Origin: Xanthostigma xanthostigma | Lineage: Eukaryota; Arthropoda; Insecta; Raphidioptera; Raphidiidae | Direction: 5' to 3' | Assembly (NCBI GenBank): GCA_963575645.1 | Contig: OY754464.1 | Span: 80,636,948-80,700,947, forward strand | Length of the DNA: 64,000 bases | Part shown: in pieces, positions 33,161 to 43,089 of the stretch | Layout of the letters: every line of letters begins with the position of its first letter | Position numbering within the stretch: the first letter of the stretch is position 1 | Made by a program: the position numbers and the translations under genes | Notes under the pieces: generated by a model | What the model was told of the DNA's origin: nothing | The model's input: only the letters and a program-made list of their open reading frames with translations | Databases searched by the model: none

Positions 33161-33385
33161 CAGTAGAGCCTCGATAAGTCGAAAACCTCCAAAACTCTAA
33201 AAAATGTTTTGTGCCTTTCCCTTCAAGTCTCAAAACCTCTATTACTCTAAATCTCAACCCTCTATAGGTCGAAATAATCAGTGAGTTCCTTACATTTTTT
33301 CCCTTCAAAACTTGAAAAAATAAATATTATATCTCTGTATCTCGAACATAGCAACTAAAAATTAGAATGAAACTTAACCTTAAAT
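33161..33385 (+). mobile_element. Pogo-like family N, left part only
   Basis: TA then CAGTAGAGCCTCGATAAGTC, AACCTCCAAAACTCTAA and TATCTCGAACATAGCA. It matches the complete element at 37923-38280 but lacks its right end. Confidence 0.65.
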
Positions 33386-34254
33386 ATTGACACAGCCATG
33401 TAAAAGATACAAAGATCTATCAAAAACAATAAAAAATGTGTGGGTAGTGCCATTTAAGAAAATATTGATGACGTCACAAATGTTTCAAGGCCATTAAAAA
33501 GAAAAATAAACAATTGAGCAACATCAGAAAAAATTGTTTGACGTGTTTCAGAGTTAGCGCGTAACCGCAATGAGCGCGGGTGAAAGGGAGCGAAATGTGA
33601 CGTAATTCTACGGTGACTGGCGGGCTTTGTGCCAGTGTAACTTCGGATTTAGTCGACCGAGGACTATCAAAAGCTATAATTATTAATGTTTACCTTATTC
33701 GTTCCACAATTTATCAGGCGTGGCCGCGTGAGTATTTACGTCAAAACTGCAATTTGTTTATTTTATGAGCTTATTGAGTTAGAGAATTTATTGATTTTTA
33801 GATTTTACTAGTTCAATGTTACCACACAAATTATCCCCTCTAATCACAATTTTGGGTGAACATAGCATATATATGAATAAGTACTGTATAGTATTAACGA
33901 TATCAACAGTAAAGATCTTAATTGTCAAAGTTTACAATAAGTAACATTATTTATTTACGAAATTAAAGCAATATGACGCTATAATATTGACTTAAACACC
34001 GTTAAGCATGCAGGCTAAATATAACCAAACTCGACTGGCACTCATTAAAATACCAGTATATTATTAAATTAGGCATACAAAAATCGTTTATTGTCGTAAA
34101 CAATTCCAGATTTGCAAAACGCATGAAAACATGAAAAGATTTACGATATTTCGAAAAATATAAAAATATCCCCGATATGCTTAATATTGACGTGTCTTAT
34201 AGAAAAAAGTACGCCGAATCGATTAGGCCTAAGCGCAAATTCGTATCTCGATTA
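33386..34254. other. Unassigned region
   Basis: 33540-33660 is slightly GC-richer. No frame, RNA or repeat partner recognised. Confidence 0.35.
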
Positions 34255-34262
34255 GTTTAGAC

Positions 34263-34798
34263 CAGTGATTCCCAAAGTGGTCTATATCGACCCCCAGGGG
34301 TCGACGACAACTTGCAAGGGGTCCATGTCAGCGGAAAAAAATTGGGGGTCCATGAAATGAAAATGGGGGTCAACGATAGTGAATCTCCTAACAAAAAAAG
34401 AAACAAACTGGACATCGTTAACCGAAGAGATTTAAGATTAAATCTAACAAAATTGATGCCAAATGTTGAAAATTTATTATTAAAGCATCAGGTTCATACC
34501 TCACACTAAAAGCATTTATTTTTTGCTTAGTTATTTTATGTAACAGAAATTAAATTTTAATTTGGTTCGTTTTAATTTGAATCTAATTAATAAATGTATA
34601 AAACTAAACATTTCACACTACATTTCACTACCGCTATAAATTTAAATCGTTCAAAGTGAGTAGCACTATACCGGTTGTCAAAAATACATTTTAAATTAAT
34701 GAATTTGCAAAAAATCAATATCAGATAAGCAGGGGGTCTACACAAAACCGAAAAACATGGCAAGTGGTCTACGAGACAAAAAAGTTTGAGGACCTCTG
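34263..34798 (+). mobile_element. hAT element with perfect 8-bp duplication and transposase tail
   Basis: The ends CAGTGATTCCCAAAGT and, in reverse, CAGAGGTCCTCAAACT are degenerate inverted repeats. GTTTAGAC flanks both sides (34255-34262 and 34799-34806). A sister copy is at 53650-54156. Both keep the 3' end of a transposase frame, so they are internally deleted derivatives of one autonomous hAT. Confidence 0.92.
34312..34509 (+). pseudogene. hAT transposase C-terminal remnant
   Basis: The frame ends NRRDLRLNLTKLMPNVENLL and then a KHQVHTSH tail. An RxDLRLxLTKxxPxIExL segment followed by a short basic tail ending in SH is the typical C-terminus of ZBED/GTF2IRD2-like hAT transposases as I know them. 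The first 40 codons are translated inverted-end sequence and were never protein. The catalytic domain is absent. Confidence 0.65.
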
Positions 34799-34806
34799 GT
34801 TTAGAC

Positions 34807-35548
34807 GCTACGACGGTTTAAGATGCATAAAAATTTAAACAGTTTAAATTGGCTGTATCTACGAAACTAAAAGAGATACAGCGTTGCGGATGGTCGGAAT
34901 CGATTCAGAATGACTGTTTCTATATTCATAATATCAAACAAAACAGAGCGCACTTATTTTACAAACATTTTACAATTTCGAAAAAAAGGTCCCCCCTTCA
35001 AACTTCGAATGCATTTATTACAAAAAGCAATCGGGCAAAACTTGTGAATGCGACTCGTGTGATCGTTATCCACTTTTCATCCGTGCGGAAAACTTTCCGC
35101 CCTTGTAGCACAATGCATGTACCATATTTGGTCCATTCGAAGGTAAATACGATTGATTAATAATTACGTTCTAAAGAAGTAAACAAAAAAATAGAGAACA
35201 TTTAATTTAAAACATACCTCCAAAATCCAAATTATGAGTCGATCGAATGGCCGGAGTTTTGAGTGTTTTAATAGTAGAGAGGTGTTTCGAGTCGAAATCA
35301 GAGAGTTGGTACTCTGTGACGTCACTAGAACAAGAACGGCGAATGCGGCACCTGTAAAATGTTTGTGTGATAATATAGTACAAATTGTCAATTTGCATGC
35401 ATAAGGTTGGTATTTATATAAATGACCTTCTGCTTCCGGCAAAAACTATTTCCGTTTCACAATGGACAGAGTTTAGTGATCAATGTCTTTAAGGTTGTTC
35501 CATCATTAGAAAACACTGTCTAAATAAAAATCTGAAATTTTAACGTAT
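34807..35548. other. Unassigned region
   Basis: Frames at 34849-35160 and 35164-35442 are open but show no domain and no exon signals. Confidence 0.35.
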
Positions 35549-35559
35549 CTATACTAATA

Positions 35560-36176
35560 CAGTGTAAACTCTTTATAACGTCCTTCGTTATAACGAAAAA
35601 CTCCCTATAACGTCGAAATTTTTACGATTTGGTTGGTTTACCTTAAAACCTATACATTAATACCCTCTTTATAACGCAACAGCCATTCTCTATTACGAAG
35701 AAATATGTTCATATTTAGGCGTCAGCAAATGTTTACAGACATAAAGAGGACCATTCTGAACCATCACCGCCTATTCAACAAGCACTTGATGACGCCAAAC
35801 TTATCGAAAAATTCCTATTATTTAATGAAAATTATTCCACCACATCCCAAGGCATGCATAAGATACTTAAAATACAAAACAAATATTGGCATAGCGAAAA
35901 ACGTCAGGCAAATTTAACAAACTATAGGTATATGTGTTTGGAATAAATTAATTTTGTGAAAATTGGTTATTTTCTTTTCTTCCCTCCATATAACGAAAAT
36001 TCTTTATAACGAAAAAAATGTTCGGTCCCTTAAAATTCGTTATAAAGAGATTATACAGTACATTGAAGATTATTGTTAATTTGGTTGTTTTTCTTTCTTC
36101 ACTCCATTAACGGTAACTCTCTATAACGATAAAAAATGCTCGGTCCCTTGAGTTTCGTTATAAAGAGTTTACACTG
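35560..36176 (+). mobile_element. Pogo/Tigger-like element with a doubled right end
   Basis: Ends CAGTGTAAACTCTTTATAAC and, in reverse, CAGTGTAAACTCTTTATAACG, with TA on both sides. The uninterrupted Helitron sequence ACTAATATATAAAGC at 10790 is the empty site. A second, slightly diverged right terminus (GTTATAAAGAGATTATACAG) lies at 36040-36059, about 115 bp inside the outer one. Confidence 0.85.
35719..35946 (+). pseudogene. Pogo-type transposase C-terminal remnant
   Basis: The frame containing EPSPPIQQALDDAKLIEKFL at 35758-35817 looks more like protein than the longer frame on the neighbouring register. Tigger-group transposases carry a similar acidic, helical A-x-x-x-hydrophobic C-terminus. 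The catalytic part is absent. The copy at 14047-14250 is the same segment. Confidence 0.45.
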
Positions 36177-36497
36177 TATATAAAGCTGAAGAGTTTTTTT
36201 GTTTGTTTGATTGAACGCGCTAATCTCAGGAACTACTGGTTCGAATTGAAAATGTTTTTATTGTTGGATAGGCCATTTATCGAGGAAGGCTATAGGCTAT
36301 ACAATATCACGCTACGACCAATAGGAGCGAAGCATCAATGAAAAATGTTGCAAAACATAACTCAAAATTTGTCCGTCCCACAAAAACTTTTGAACGGTAA
36401 CTCCGATCATCATGAAATTTGGATACAACATTCATCTCGGTAAACTAAGATGAACGTGCGTACTCATTTACCTCCCCCCATTCGTTCTTTTTCAGAA

Positions 36498-36716
36498 AAC
36501 GTAAATTCTAATGAAACGCAATTACTGCAACTCTACCAGAAATGACACTCTGAATTGCCGAGACAATATTTTTATAGACACCTCGTTATCGCGACGAGAA
36601 CGGCACCGTAGAGAAAATGACGAGACCGAGAAAAGACTATTCTCATCGATACGTGTACCAATAATACTAGAATACAAAATGTTATGTTTTTATTTGTTTG
36701 TATTAATCATAAATAT
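36498..36716. other. Unassigned spacer
   Basis: Short, mixed composition. Nothing recognised. Confidence 0.35.
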
Positions 36717-36724
36717 ATACCTAT

Positions 36725-37261
36725 TAGTGATGTACCGGATATCCGTATCCGTATCTGTATCCGCGGATATCCGAGGGAGAAGAAAGATCCGTATCCGTAT
36801 CCGTTAGTTTTTTGCGGATCTTTTACGGAACTTTTACCTTATTAATTTTCAATTCATGTATGAAATTTTATATATATAGGTGGTTAGGTAATAATGAAAA
36901 CCTATTAAATTCATTTCAGATTATATTTTTTTTTATCGTATTTGGCACCTTTATATTGCAAACATTTATCGTAGTGAGTACCATACTAATAATACATAAC
37001 TCAAAGGTACTAAATCAACTATCTTTATAATGAGATATTGCACATCGATCTTTGGAAAGAGACGATCTGTTATGAGAGTTAACGCTTAAAGAGGTCAATA
37101 ACTTTTTCCCATAACATAGATAGTCTCTTTCCAAAGGTCGATGTGCAATATTTACCGCCGCGTACTCTAAGAATGTTAGTATTCGCGGATCTTGAAACCA
37201 AAAATCCGTATTCAGATCCGTATCCGCGAATATACATTTCTAAAAATCCGGCACATCACTA
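36725..37261. mobile_element. hAT-type element with perfect 8-bp duplication
   Basis: The ends TAGTGATGTACCGGAT and, in reverse, TAGTGATGTGCCGGAT differ at one of 16 positions. ATACCTAT flanks both sides (36717-36724, 37262-37269). CCGTATCCG repeats follow each end, as in known insect hAT ends of this type. A smaller fold-back (CACATCGATCTTTGGAAAGA with its near complement) occupies 37033-37150. Confidence 0.9.
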
Positions 37262-37284
37262 ATACCTATATAATAATTACTGTA

Positions 37285-37390
37285 CGAAGCATTGTCTGTG
37301 CGGTGAGCGAAGGCAACAAAGCGGATCGAAAATATATCTGCGTCTCTTTTTTCGAAGTAGTGCTCGGTATATAATAAAAGTATATGGTAT
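37285..37390 (+). repeat. Dispersed repeat family D, partial copy
   Basis: GTGAGCGAAGGCAACAAAGC and TATATCTGCGTCTC match family D, with the middle deleted before GTATATAATAAAAGTATATG. Confidence 0.65.
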
Positions 37391-37922
37391 TGATCAATTT
37401 CTTGAACACAGTGTATTTTTAAACGAGTTTTTCAAAGAAAAGAGATATTTAGGTTTGACATTAATTTTTATTTTCAAAAGAAATGAAAGTTTCATATTAT
37501 ATCAGTTAAATTATCTTCCACATGAAATACGTTAACGTTCTGTAATTTATTTGTATTTAGTTTTTTTTTCTTTACTTTTATGTAGGTATTTATTTTTTAT
37601 TGAAGAAATTTATTATCAATTGATATACTATTAAAGAAAAAGCTTTTAAATAAGCTCTTTTCAAAATGAGTGTCGTTAAACAACTTAAAACAACTTTAAT
37701 ATGGCCATAATACGAAGTAAGTTTTACAAATATTCAAACAATAGTTTCATTAAAGTTAAAAATTAATATGTTATGTATCTAGTGTGTGAATTATTATTTT
37801 ATGATGCAGTGTGACATCATGGTTTAATCGAGCGCCCAGCGAGTTTTAACAATCACACAAGTAATAGAATAATCACGCACGAAATACAAAGTTCAGTTTT
37901 TGCTCGTACCTCTTATAAAATA
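37391..37922. other. Unassigned AT-rich spacer
   Basis: No feature recognised. Confidence 0.35.
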
Positions 37923-38280
37923 CAGTAGAACATCTTTAAGTCGAACCTCAATAATTCGAAAACTTCCAAAACTCGAAAAAATGTTTTATTCCCTTCAAGT
38001 CCCAAAACCTCCATTGCTCGAAATATCAGTCCTCTATAAGTCGAAATAATCCCTACAAGCCATTTTTGTGCATATTTTCCTTCCATAACTCAAAAAAAAA
38101 TTGGACCTCTCTATCTCGAACATAGCAGCTCAAAATTAGTTAGAATGAATCTTAACATATATACAAAACGAATATTTCCTTGCAAAATCCGCCTAAGTCG
38201 AAATTCTTTTTAAGTAAAAAACTCTATAACTCGAATTTTTTGGCGTCTCCCTTGAAGATCAACTTACTACTGTGCTACTG
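37923..38280 (+). mobile_element. Pogo-like miniature element, family N, complete
   Basis: TA, then CAGTAGAACATCTTTAAGTC. The right end is, in reverse, CAGTAGCACAGTAGTAAGTT, then TA. The interior has multiple TCGAA(A/C) phrases typical of this kind of pogo miniature element. 358 bp. Confidence 0.75.
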
Positions 38281-38732
38281 TATTTTACCTTACAGTCACT
38301 TCGAGATGGATTCCAAATATAAATATAGTTTAAAAAAAACTAAAAAACACGCTTTATATCGAACTAAAAAGTAAAAAATGTTTTTTTTAAAATAAGCTTA
38401 AAACAATAATGAATAAAAAATACTAGTATTATTGTGAAAAAAGCGTGGAGCGCTTTGTTCCACATTTTCGTACATCGAGCGCCCCACGCTTTTTTCACAA
38501 TAATACTAGTATTTTTTATTCATTATTGTTTTAAGCTTATTTAAAAAAATATTTTTTACTTTTTAGTTTGATATAAAGCGTGTTTTTTAGTTTTTTTTTA
38601 AACTATATTTATTTTTCACTTTTTAGTTTGATATAAAGCGTGTTTTTTAGTTTTTTAAAGTATATTTATTTTCCACTTTTTAGTTCGATTTATTGTCAAA
38701 AATTTGCCGAAAAAAAATAAATTTTTTATTTC

Positions 38733-38817
38733 GGCGTGGACGGAATTAGAACCCACGACCGGTGAATCCGAGAGTTGACGTCAGCGAAGATTAGCGCCTT
38801 AGACCGCTCGATCAACG
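38733..38817 (-). tRNA. Class II (Leu-type) tRNA-like block in family I, copy B
   Basis: On the minus strand GATCGAGCGGTCTAAGGCGC is a classic box A and D-loop of Leu/Ser-type tRNAs. GGTCGTGGGTTCTAATTCCG is the T arm and CCACGCC the 3' acceptor strand. The middle does not fold into a good anticodon arm. It probably works, or worked, as an internal polymerase III promoter of the repeat. Confidence 0.6.
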
Positions 38818-38885
38818 ATTGTTCTTACAGTAGTGGCATAACATACTAACAGTAATAAACCACTTGCTGTAGTCCAAACTAGATT

Positions 38886-38931
38886 ACAAACAAACATACA
38901 TACTTACATACATACTTACATACATACTTAC

Positions 38932-38962
<31 letters not shown>

Positions 38963-39048
38963 CATACATACATACATACATACATACATACATACATACA
39001 TACATACATACATACATACATACATACATACATACATACATACATACA
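38886..39048. repeat. (TACA)n microsatellite, about 160 bp
   Basis: Imperfect at the left (ACATACTTACATACATACTT) and pure from about 38934. It is the expanded version of the short (TATG)n in family I copy A. Confidence 0.97.
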
Positions 39049-39070
39049 AACTTATAAGTGAAATAATATA

Positions 39071-39833
39071 AAGCGTGTAAAAAGACGCGTAGTTATTTCA
39101 AATTTAGAAAACCATAATAAACTCTTTTATATGTTAATTAACCAAAAATATACACACAAAATTATACGAGATATTTAATGAAATATTATGTCGTAATTCA
39201 ATTTTAATTCACAAACAAAATATTGATTCATCACAATATAATATTATTACATGTAACATTTTCGTTACAGTATAATAATACGTATACGTAATAATATAGC
39301 ATATTCAATTACTTTGCAATTTCCATTACTACAGTAATATCCCGCTTAGCGCTTTTAAATCGGTTCCATGAAAATTACATACCTACAAATCTTATTGAAG
39401 TAAAACTTCTTTTTGCGTTTATTCAAGTCTACTGTACCCCACGACGAAATTATTAATATAGATAAATATATGTTACGGTCAATGTCCGGAATCCGGGCAA
39501 TGTCGACATTGACCGATCAATGTCGAAAATGCCCGAGCCACATCGGGCAATGTCAGAAATCGGACAAGGTTCAAAAAATAGATTTTTTATAAACATGAAA
39601 CGCTGACATTTGATTGTATCTTTATCATAAGTTATCATTAACGCTTTATGGAATTTTTATCACTGATATCAACTACTGAAGAATATATTTTTCAGCTTTC
39701 TATTACAATTATTGATGATTGAAAACGTATAATTTAACAATAGTTAATTTTTAAATTTCCAACTACAGCATATTTTATTACTGAATTAGTGAAAGCATAA
39801 TATTAAACGATTTTATTGTATAATTTATTTCTG
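39071..39833. other. Mostly unassigned, with a GTCAATGTC-rich palindromic block
   Basis: 39470-39570 carries nested inverted phrases such as CGGGCAATGTCGACATTGAC and CAATGTCGAAAATGCCCG. It looks like the apex of a degraded transposon. The remainder is AT-rich with no features. Confidence 0.4.
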
Positions 39834-40664
39834 CTAGCCGGTAGGCTGGGTGCGAGGCTGGAAATGTCGCTGCGGGCTCGCCTGCTAGCTCACAAGATAG
39901 ATATTAAAATTAGAACAGGGACTATTTTTCTTGCTAGATCCCCTGCTTGCTCTAAACAAGAACCAATCAGGAATCAATATCTTGTCACGTAGGCGACATG
40001 AACATACGCCCACAAACCAACATGGCGTCATTCTGCTTAGAGTCAGACAACGGACACGTTTTTGCTCTGTGTTTATATATGAACTGTCACTGCGTGCGCT
40101 CGCCATCTATCCACAAAACATGCTTGAAAAGACGTCTCGTGTGAAGCGAGCACACAAAAGCAATTAAGAGTATTCGTCCCTGCAAATACCCCCTGCGCCC
40201 TTCATCTCAAATCTTTTCCCCTCGCCTAAAAACTGTTCGCGCTCTCCCGACGCTATTTTTAAAGCTAGAGGGTTCTGGTTAACGCCAAATGAAAGACAAA
40301 GAATCAGACTACAGATCTTTCGGGCGAATTTTTTGAAAAAAAATCCTGAAAAAACTTACAACCTTTTGAAAAAAATAATAAGTTACGTAATATTTCACAC
40401 GTAGGCGAAACTGTTTTTCAAAAAATTCGCCTGAAGGATCTGTAGTCTGATTCTTTGTCTTTCATTTGGCGTTTACCAGAACCCTCTAGCTTTAAAAATA
40501 GCGTCAGGAGAGAGCGAACAGTTTTTAGGCGAGGGGAAAAGATTTGAGATGAAGGGTGCAGGGGGTATTTGTAGGGACGCATACTCTTAAGAACACCAGC
40601 GCTAGAAAACTAGTAGTCAAATCTAGCAAGGTATCTAGCGGCTAATCCAGTCTCGTGTGCAGCG
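39834..40664 (+). mobile_element. Inverted-repeat element family C, copy 2, with nested insertion
   Basis: CTAGCCGGTAGGCTGGGTGC through AAGACGTCTCGTGTGAAGCG matches 6080-6510 in reverse. The right end CTCGTGTGCAGCGGCCTT is at 40650-40667. A TTAA-flanked fold-back occupies 40168-40586. Confidence 0.72.
40168..40586. mobile_element. TTAA-flanked fold-back (piggyBac-like duplication)
   Basis: TTAA at 40164-40167 and 40587-40590 bounds the ends GAGTATTCGTCCCTGCAAAT and, in reverse, GAGTATGCGTCCCTACAAAT. The arms of about 175 bp are nearly perfect (AGAATCAGACTACAGATCTT against AGATCTGTAGTCTGATTCTT). Exact TTAA flanks are the mark of piggyBac-type insertion, but the ends do not show the usual CCCTT start. 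Confidence 0.7.
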
Positions 40665-40974
40665 GCCTTAATCAAAGAGTTTAGAAATGTTTACTTGATG
40701 AAATGGACATCCCCGATAACACTATTATCCTATTATTTATTGTAGGTACCTAGCGGTTGTATGTATTAAAGTAAAACCTATTGAATAATAGAAATATACG
40801 AAATACATACGAAGTACATACATACGAGGGCATTAATATTAAGTAATTTAAAATCGATTATTTTCTTATTAAACTGAATTAACCTTTTGTAGATCGAAAT
40901 GTTAAAAAGATTTTACCCATGCTTTGACCTTTATTTTTAAAAATAGCACAAATAGTAAAGTTCAAACATATCTA
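40665..40974. other. Unassigned spacer
   Basis: No feature recognised. Confidence 0.35.
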
Positions 40975-41290
40975 ATAATTAACTATATCAAACATTGTCT
41001 ATTTAGTCAATGGGCGGTGAGTGAAGGCAACAAAGCATATCGAAAATATATCTGCGTCTCTTTTTTAGAAGTAATTCCCTGATTTCTTCGATGATAGGAT
41101 TGGTGACGTACTTGCATTCAATCTGAACGCAACGTTGAAATAAAAGATATCTCTATTTCATTCTGACAAAATGTAAAACAAAGCCTTTGACAGCTGTTAG
41201 TGCAATAGACATGCAGTATCTGTTTCAAAAACTTCATGTCTTTATCTATGACGCTATAGCCAATCAATCGTTTTACTATTTAATAGTAGA
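40975..41290 (+). repeat. Dispersed repeat family D, copy 2
   Basis: AACTATATCAAACATTGTCT, GTGAGTGAAGGCAACAAAGC and TTCAAAAACTTCATGTCTTT align with copy 1. A short insertion lies around 41150-41220. Confidence 0.72.
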
Positions 41291-41446
41291 AGAAAAATTA
41301 TCTGAAATTTAAAAAGTCAAAACAGAAATAATTTTTTTTTTGTCATGAGATAATTAAAATGGAATAGATTAAATTTATATGTAGGTACGCATAAAATTTA
41401 GTGACAATTTTAATTATGATGAGACACTAAAATAAGAATGAATTGA

Positions 41447-41690
41447 AATAAAATTATGTACCTACATAATAAAAATTCAGAATTAAAATTATGTAGGTAC
41501 ATAATAAAAATTTAGAATTAAAATTATGTACATAATAAAAATTCTGAATTAATATTATGTACATAATAAAAATTCAGAATTAAAATTATGTACATAATAA
41601 AAATGTTTGAAATAAAAATTCAGAATTAAATTTATGTACATAATAACAATTTAGAATTAAAACTATGTACATAATAATAATTAGATTGGT
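41447..41690. repeat. Tandem AT-rich repeat, unit about 36 bp
   Basis: About seven units of AATTATGTACATAATAAAAA plus TTCAGAATTAA. The first units carry ATGTACCTACATAA or ATGTAGGTACATAA. A further inverted unit lies at 42020-42062. Each unit contains the palindrome TTATGTACATAA. Confidence 0.85.
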
Positions 41691-42082
41691 TTTAATTTAT
41701 TATTTTATTGATGCAATAATTTTGTCTAACATTATTTCAACTTACATTACGATATGAGAATAATAATTTTATTTTGACTATGTCAAGATCTAGTATTTTA
41801 TGGTAAGGTTAAGATAAGGTTGTAATAATTTTGTATTTATTTGTGAGATTCATTAGTATTAATGTTTGTAGATCGCCTGATGAAGTGTTAATTACAACAC
41901 GAAACGTTGCGAAAAATAAAAATTTCGTCTTGATAGTTTTCTATGATCCTTCTTCCTCTAAAAACAACAACTTAATTACTATATCATCATCCAGGATCTC
42001 ACACACTTAAATAATAATAATTATGTACATAAATTAAATTCTGAATTTTTATTATGTACAAGATAATAAAGATACATTATTA
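41691..42082. other. AT-rich region with a CTGATGAAG...GAAACG hairpin
   Basis: 41876-41906 holds CCTGATGAAGTGTTAATTAC then AACACGAAACG, with a perfect GTGTT/AACAC stem. It is probably a retroelement tail. Nothing coding. Confidence 0.4.
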
Positions 42083-42375
42083 TAATATCATGACATAATA
42101 AAAATAAATTATTATTATGTCATGACATAATAAAAATACATTATTATTATGTCATGACATAATAAAAATACATTATTTTTATGTCATGACATAATTATAA
42201 TTCGTCGTTTTTCCTATCTCTTCCTATGTATAAGCATTTAATTTTATGTCATGACATAATAATATTGTATTTTTATTATGTCACCACATAAAAAAATTAA
42301 CTCAAAATATATTTCTGAAATTAAAATTGTTAAATGTTTTTATAATTTTTGGAAAAATATTTTACTATTAAATAG
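42083..42375. mobile_element. Palindromic element built on TTATGTCATGACATAA, copy 2
   Basis: The 16-base palindrome occurs at 42115, 42147, 42179 and 42244, with a weaker TATCATGACATAAT at 42087. From 42195 on it follows copy 1 closely (GTCGTTTTTCCTATCTCTTC, AAGCATTTAATTTTATG, TTTTTGGAAAAATATTTTAC). The left half is a condensed repeat of palindrome units. Confidence 0.82.
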
Positions 42376-43089
42376 TAAAACGGCGTGCCATAATAATGGG
42401 TACTTCCTGTTGACCTAGAATCATGAAATTTGGCAAGAAGTAATGTTTTATAGCACAAGTAAAAGGAAAAATCCGAAAACCGTAAATTTGCAGTTACGTC
42501 ACAAAAAAAAAAATGTTTTCAGCCGCAACAACTCTCAGCAATGCAGTGTAAGCAACAAGTCTCCTCAGTAGTAGAGTGCTCGTCTGTCACGAGCGCCCTG
42601 AAAATGAAAATTATCTTTTTTGTTTTTAGAATTACCAATAACTTGATTTATTTATTTTTTCTCGAAAACGAACCTCATATTTTAGGAATGTGTCTCATTA
42701 TTTAAGCACATTTAATTTGTGGATTTTGTCCACTTCTATTTCTGAATCAACCTGTATATCTACTTTTTAGTACTTAATACTTAACACTTTTATGAGTTTG
42801 AAAACATTTGTTTGGAAATAAAACCAAGCAATTAATATTTTTTTCCATTCTTTAAGAAAAAAATAAAAATGCAATAAAAAAGTTTCTAAACACCCTCCAG
42901 ACTTTTCTTATCTATAGGAGATATAAGAAATGTAGTTATAAAGTTCAGCTCATACATTTCTTAGAAAAGTATATCTTCAGACTTAAGTGCCCGTCTACTA
43001 TACATATAAATAAGAGAAATATAGATAAGTTTCTTCTAAATACAGACAGTTTTTATTGTATGACATCTTGATTCATTCAAATTCAAATA
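42376..43089. other. Unassigned region
   Basis: 42440-42520 matches 23322-23383 in reverse. No gene or RNA recognised. Confidence 0.4.

Larger units (their letters stand above)
35549..36497 (+). mobile_element. Helitron family F, copy 4, split by a pogo-like element
   Basis: The 5' end A|TCTATACTAATA (to 35559) continues at 36179 with TAAAGCTGAAGAGTTT. After GCAAAACATAACTC it jumps to AAACTTTTGAACGGTAACTC. This copy therefore has lost the whole tRNA-like centre. The 3' end is missing after CCATTCGTTCTTTTT. Confidence 0.8.
38320..39070 (-). repeat. Repeat family I, copy B: fold-back, tRNA-like block and (TACA)n
   Basis: The fold-back at 38325-38620 has arms of about 130 bp, tipped by GCGTGGAGCGC / GCGCCCCACGC around CATTTTCGTACATC. 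A further partial arm repeat (GATATAAAGCGTGTTTTTTA) follows at 38628. Then come the tRNA-like block (38733-38817) and a long (TACA)n. It is the reverse of 20791-21545, without the Helentron-like insertion. Confidence 0.8.

Noticed and set aside
36725-36800. CCGTATCCG repeats as a telomere-like or satellite run
   Set aside because: They are the subterminal part of a hAT-type element with a perfect 8-bp duplication.
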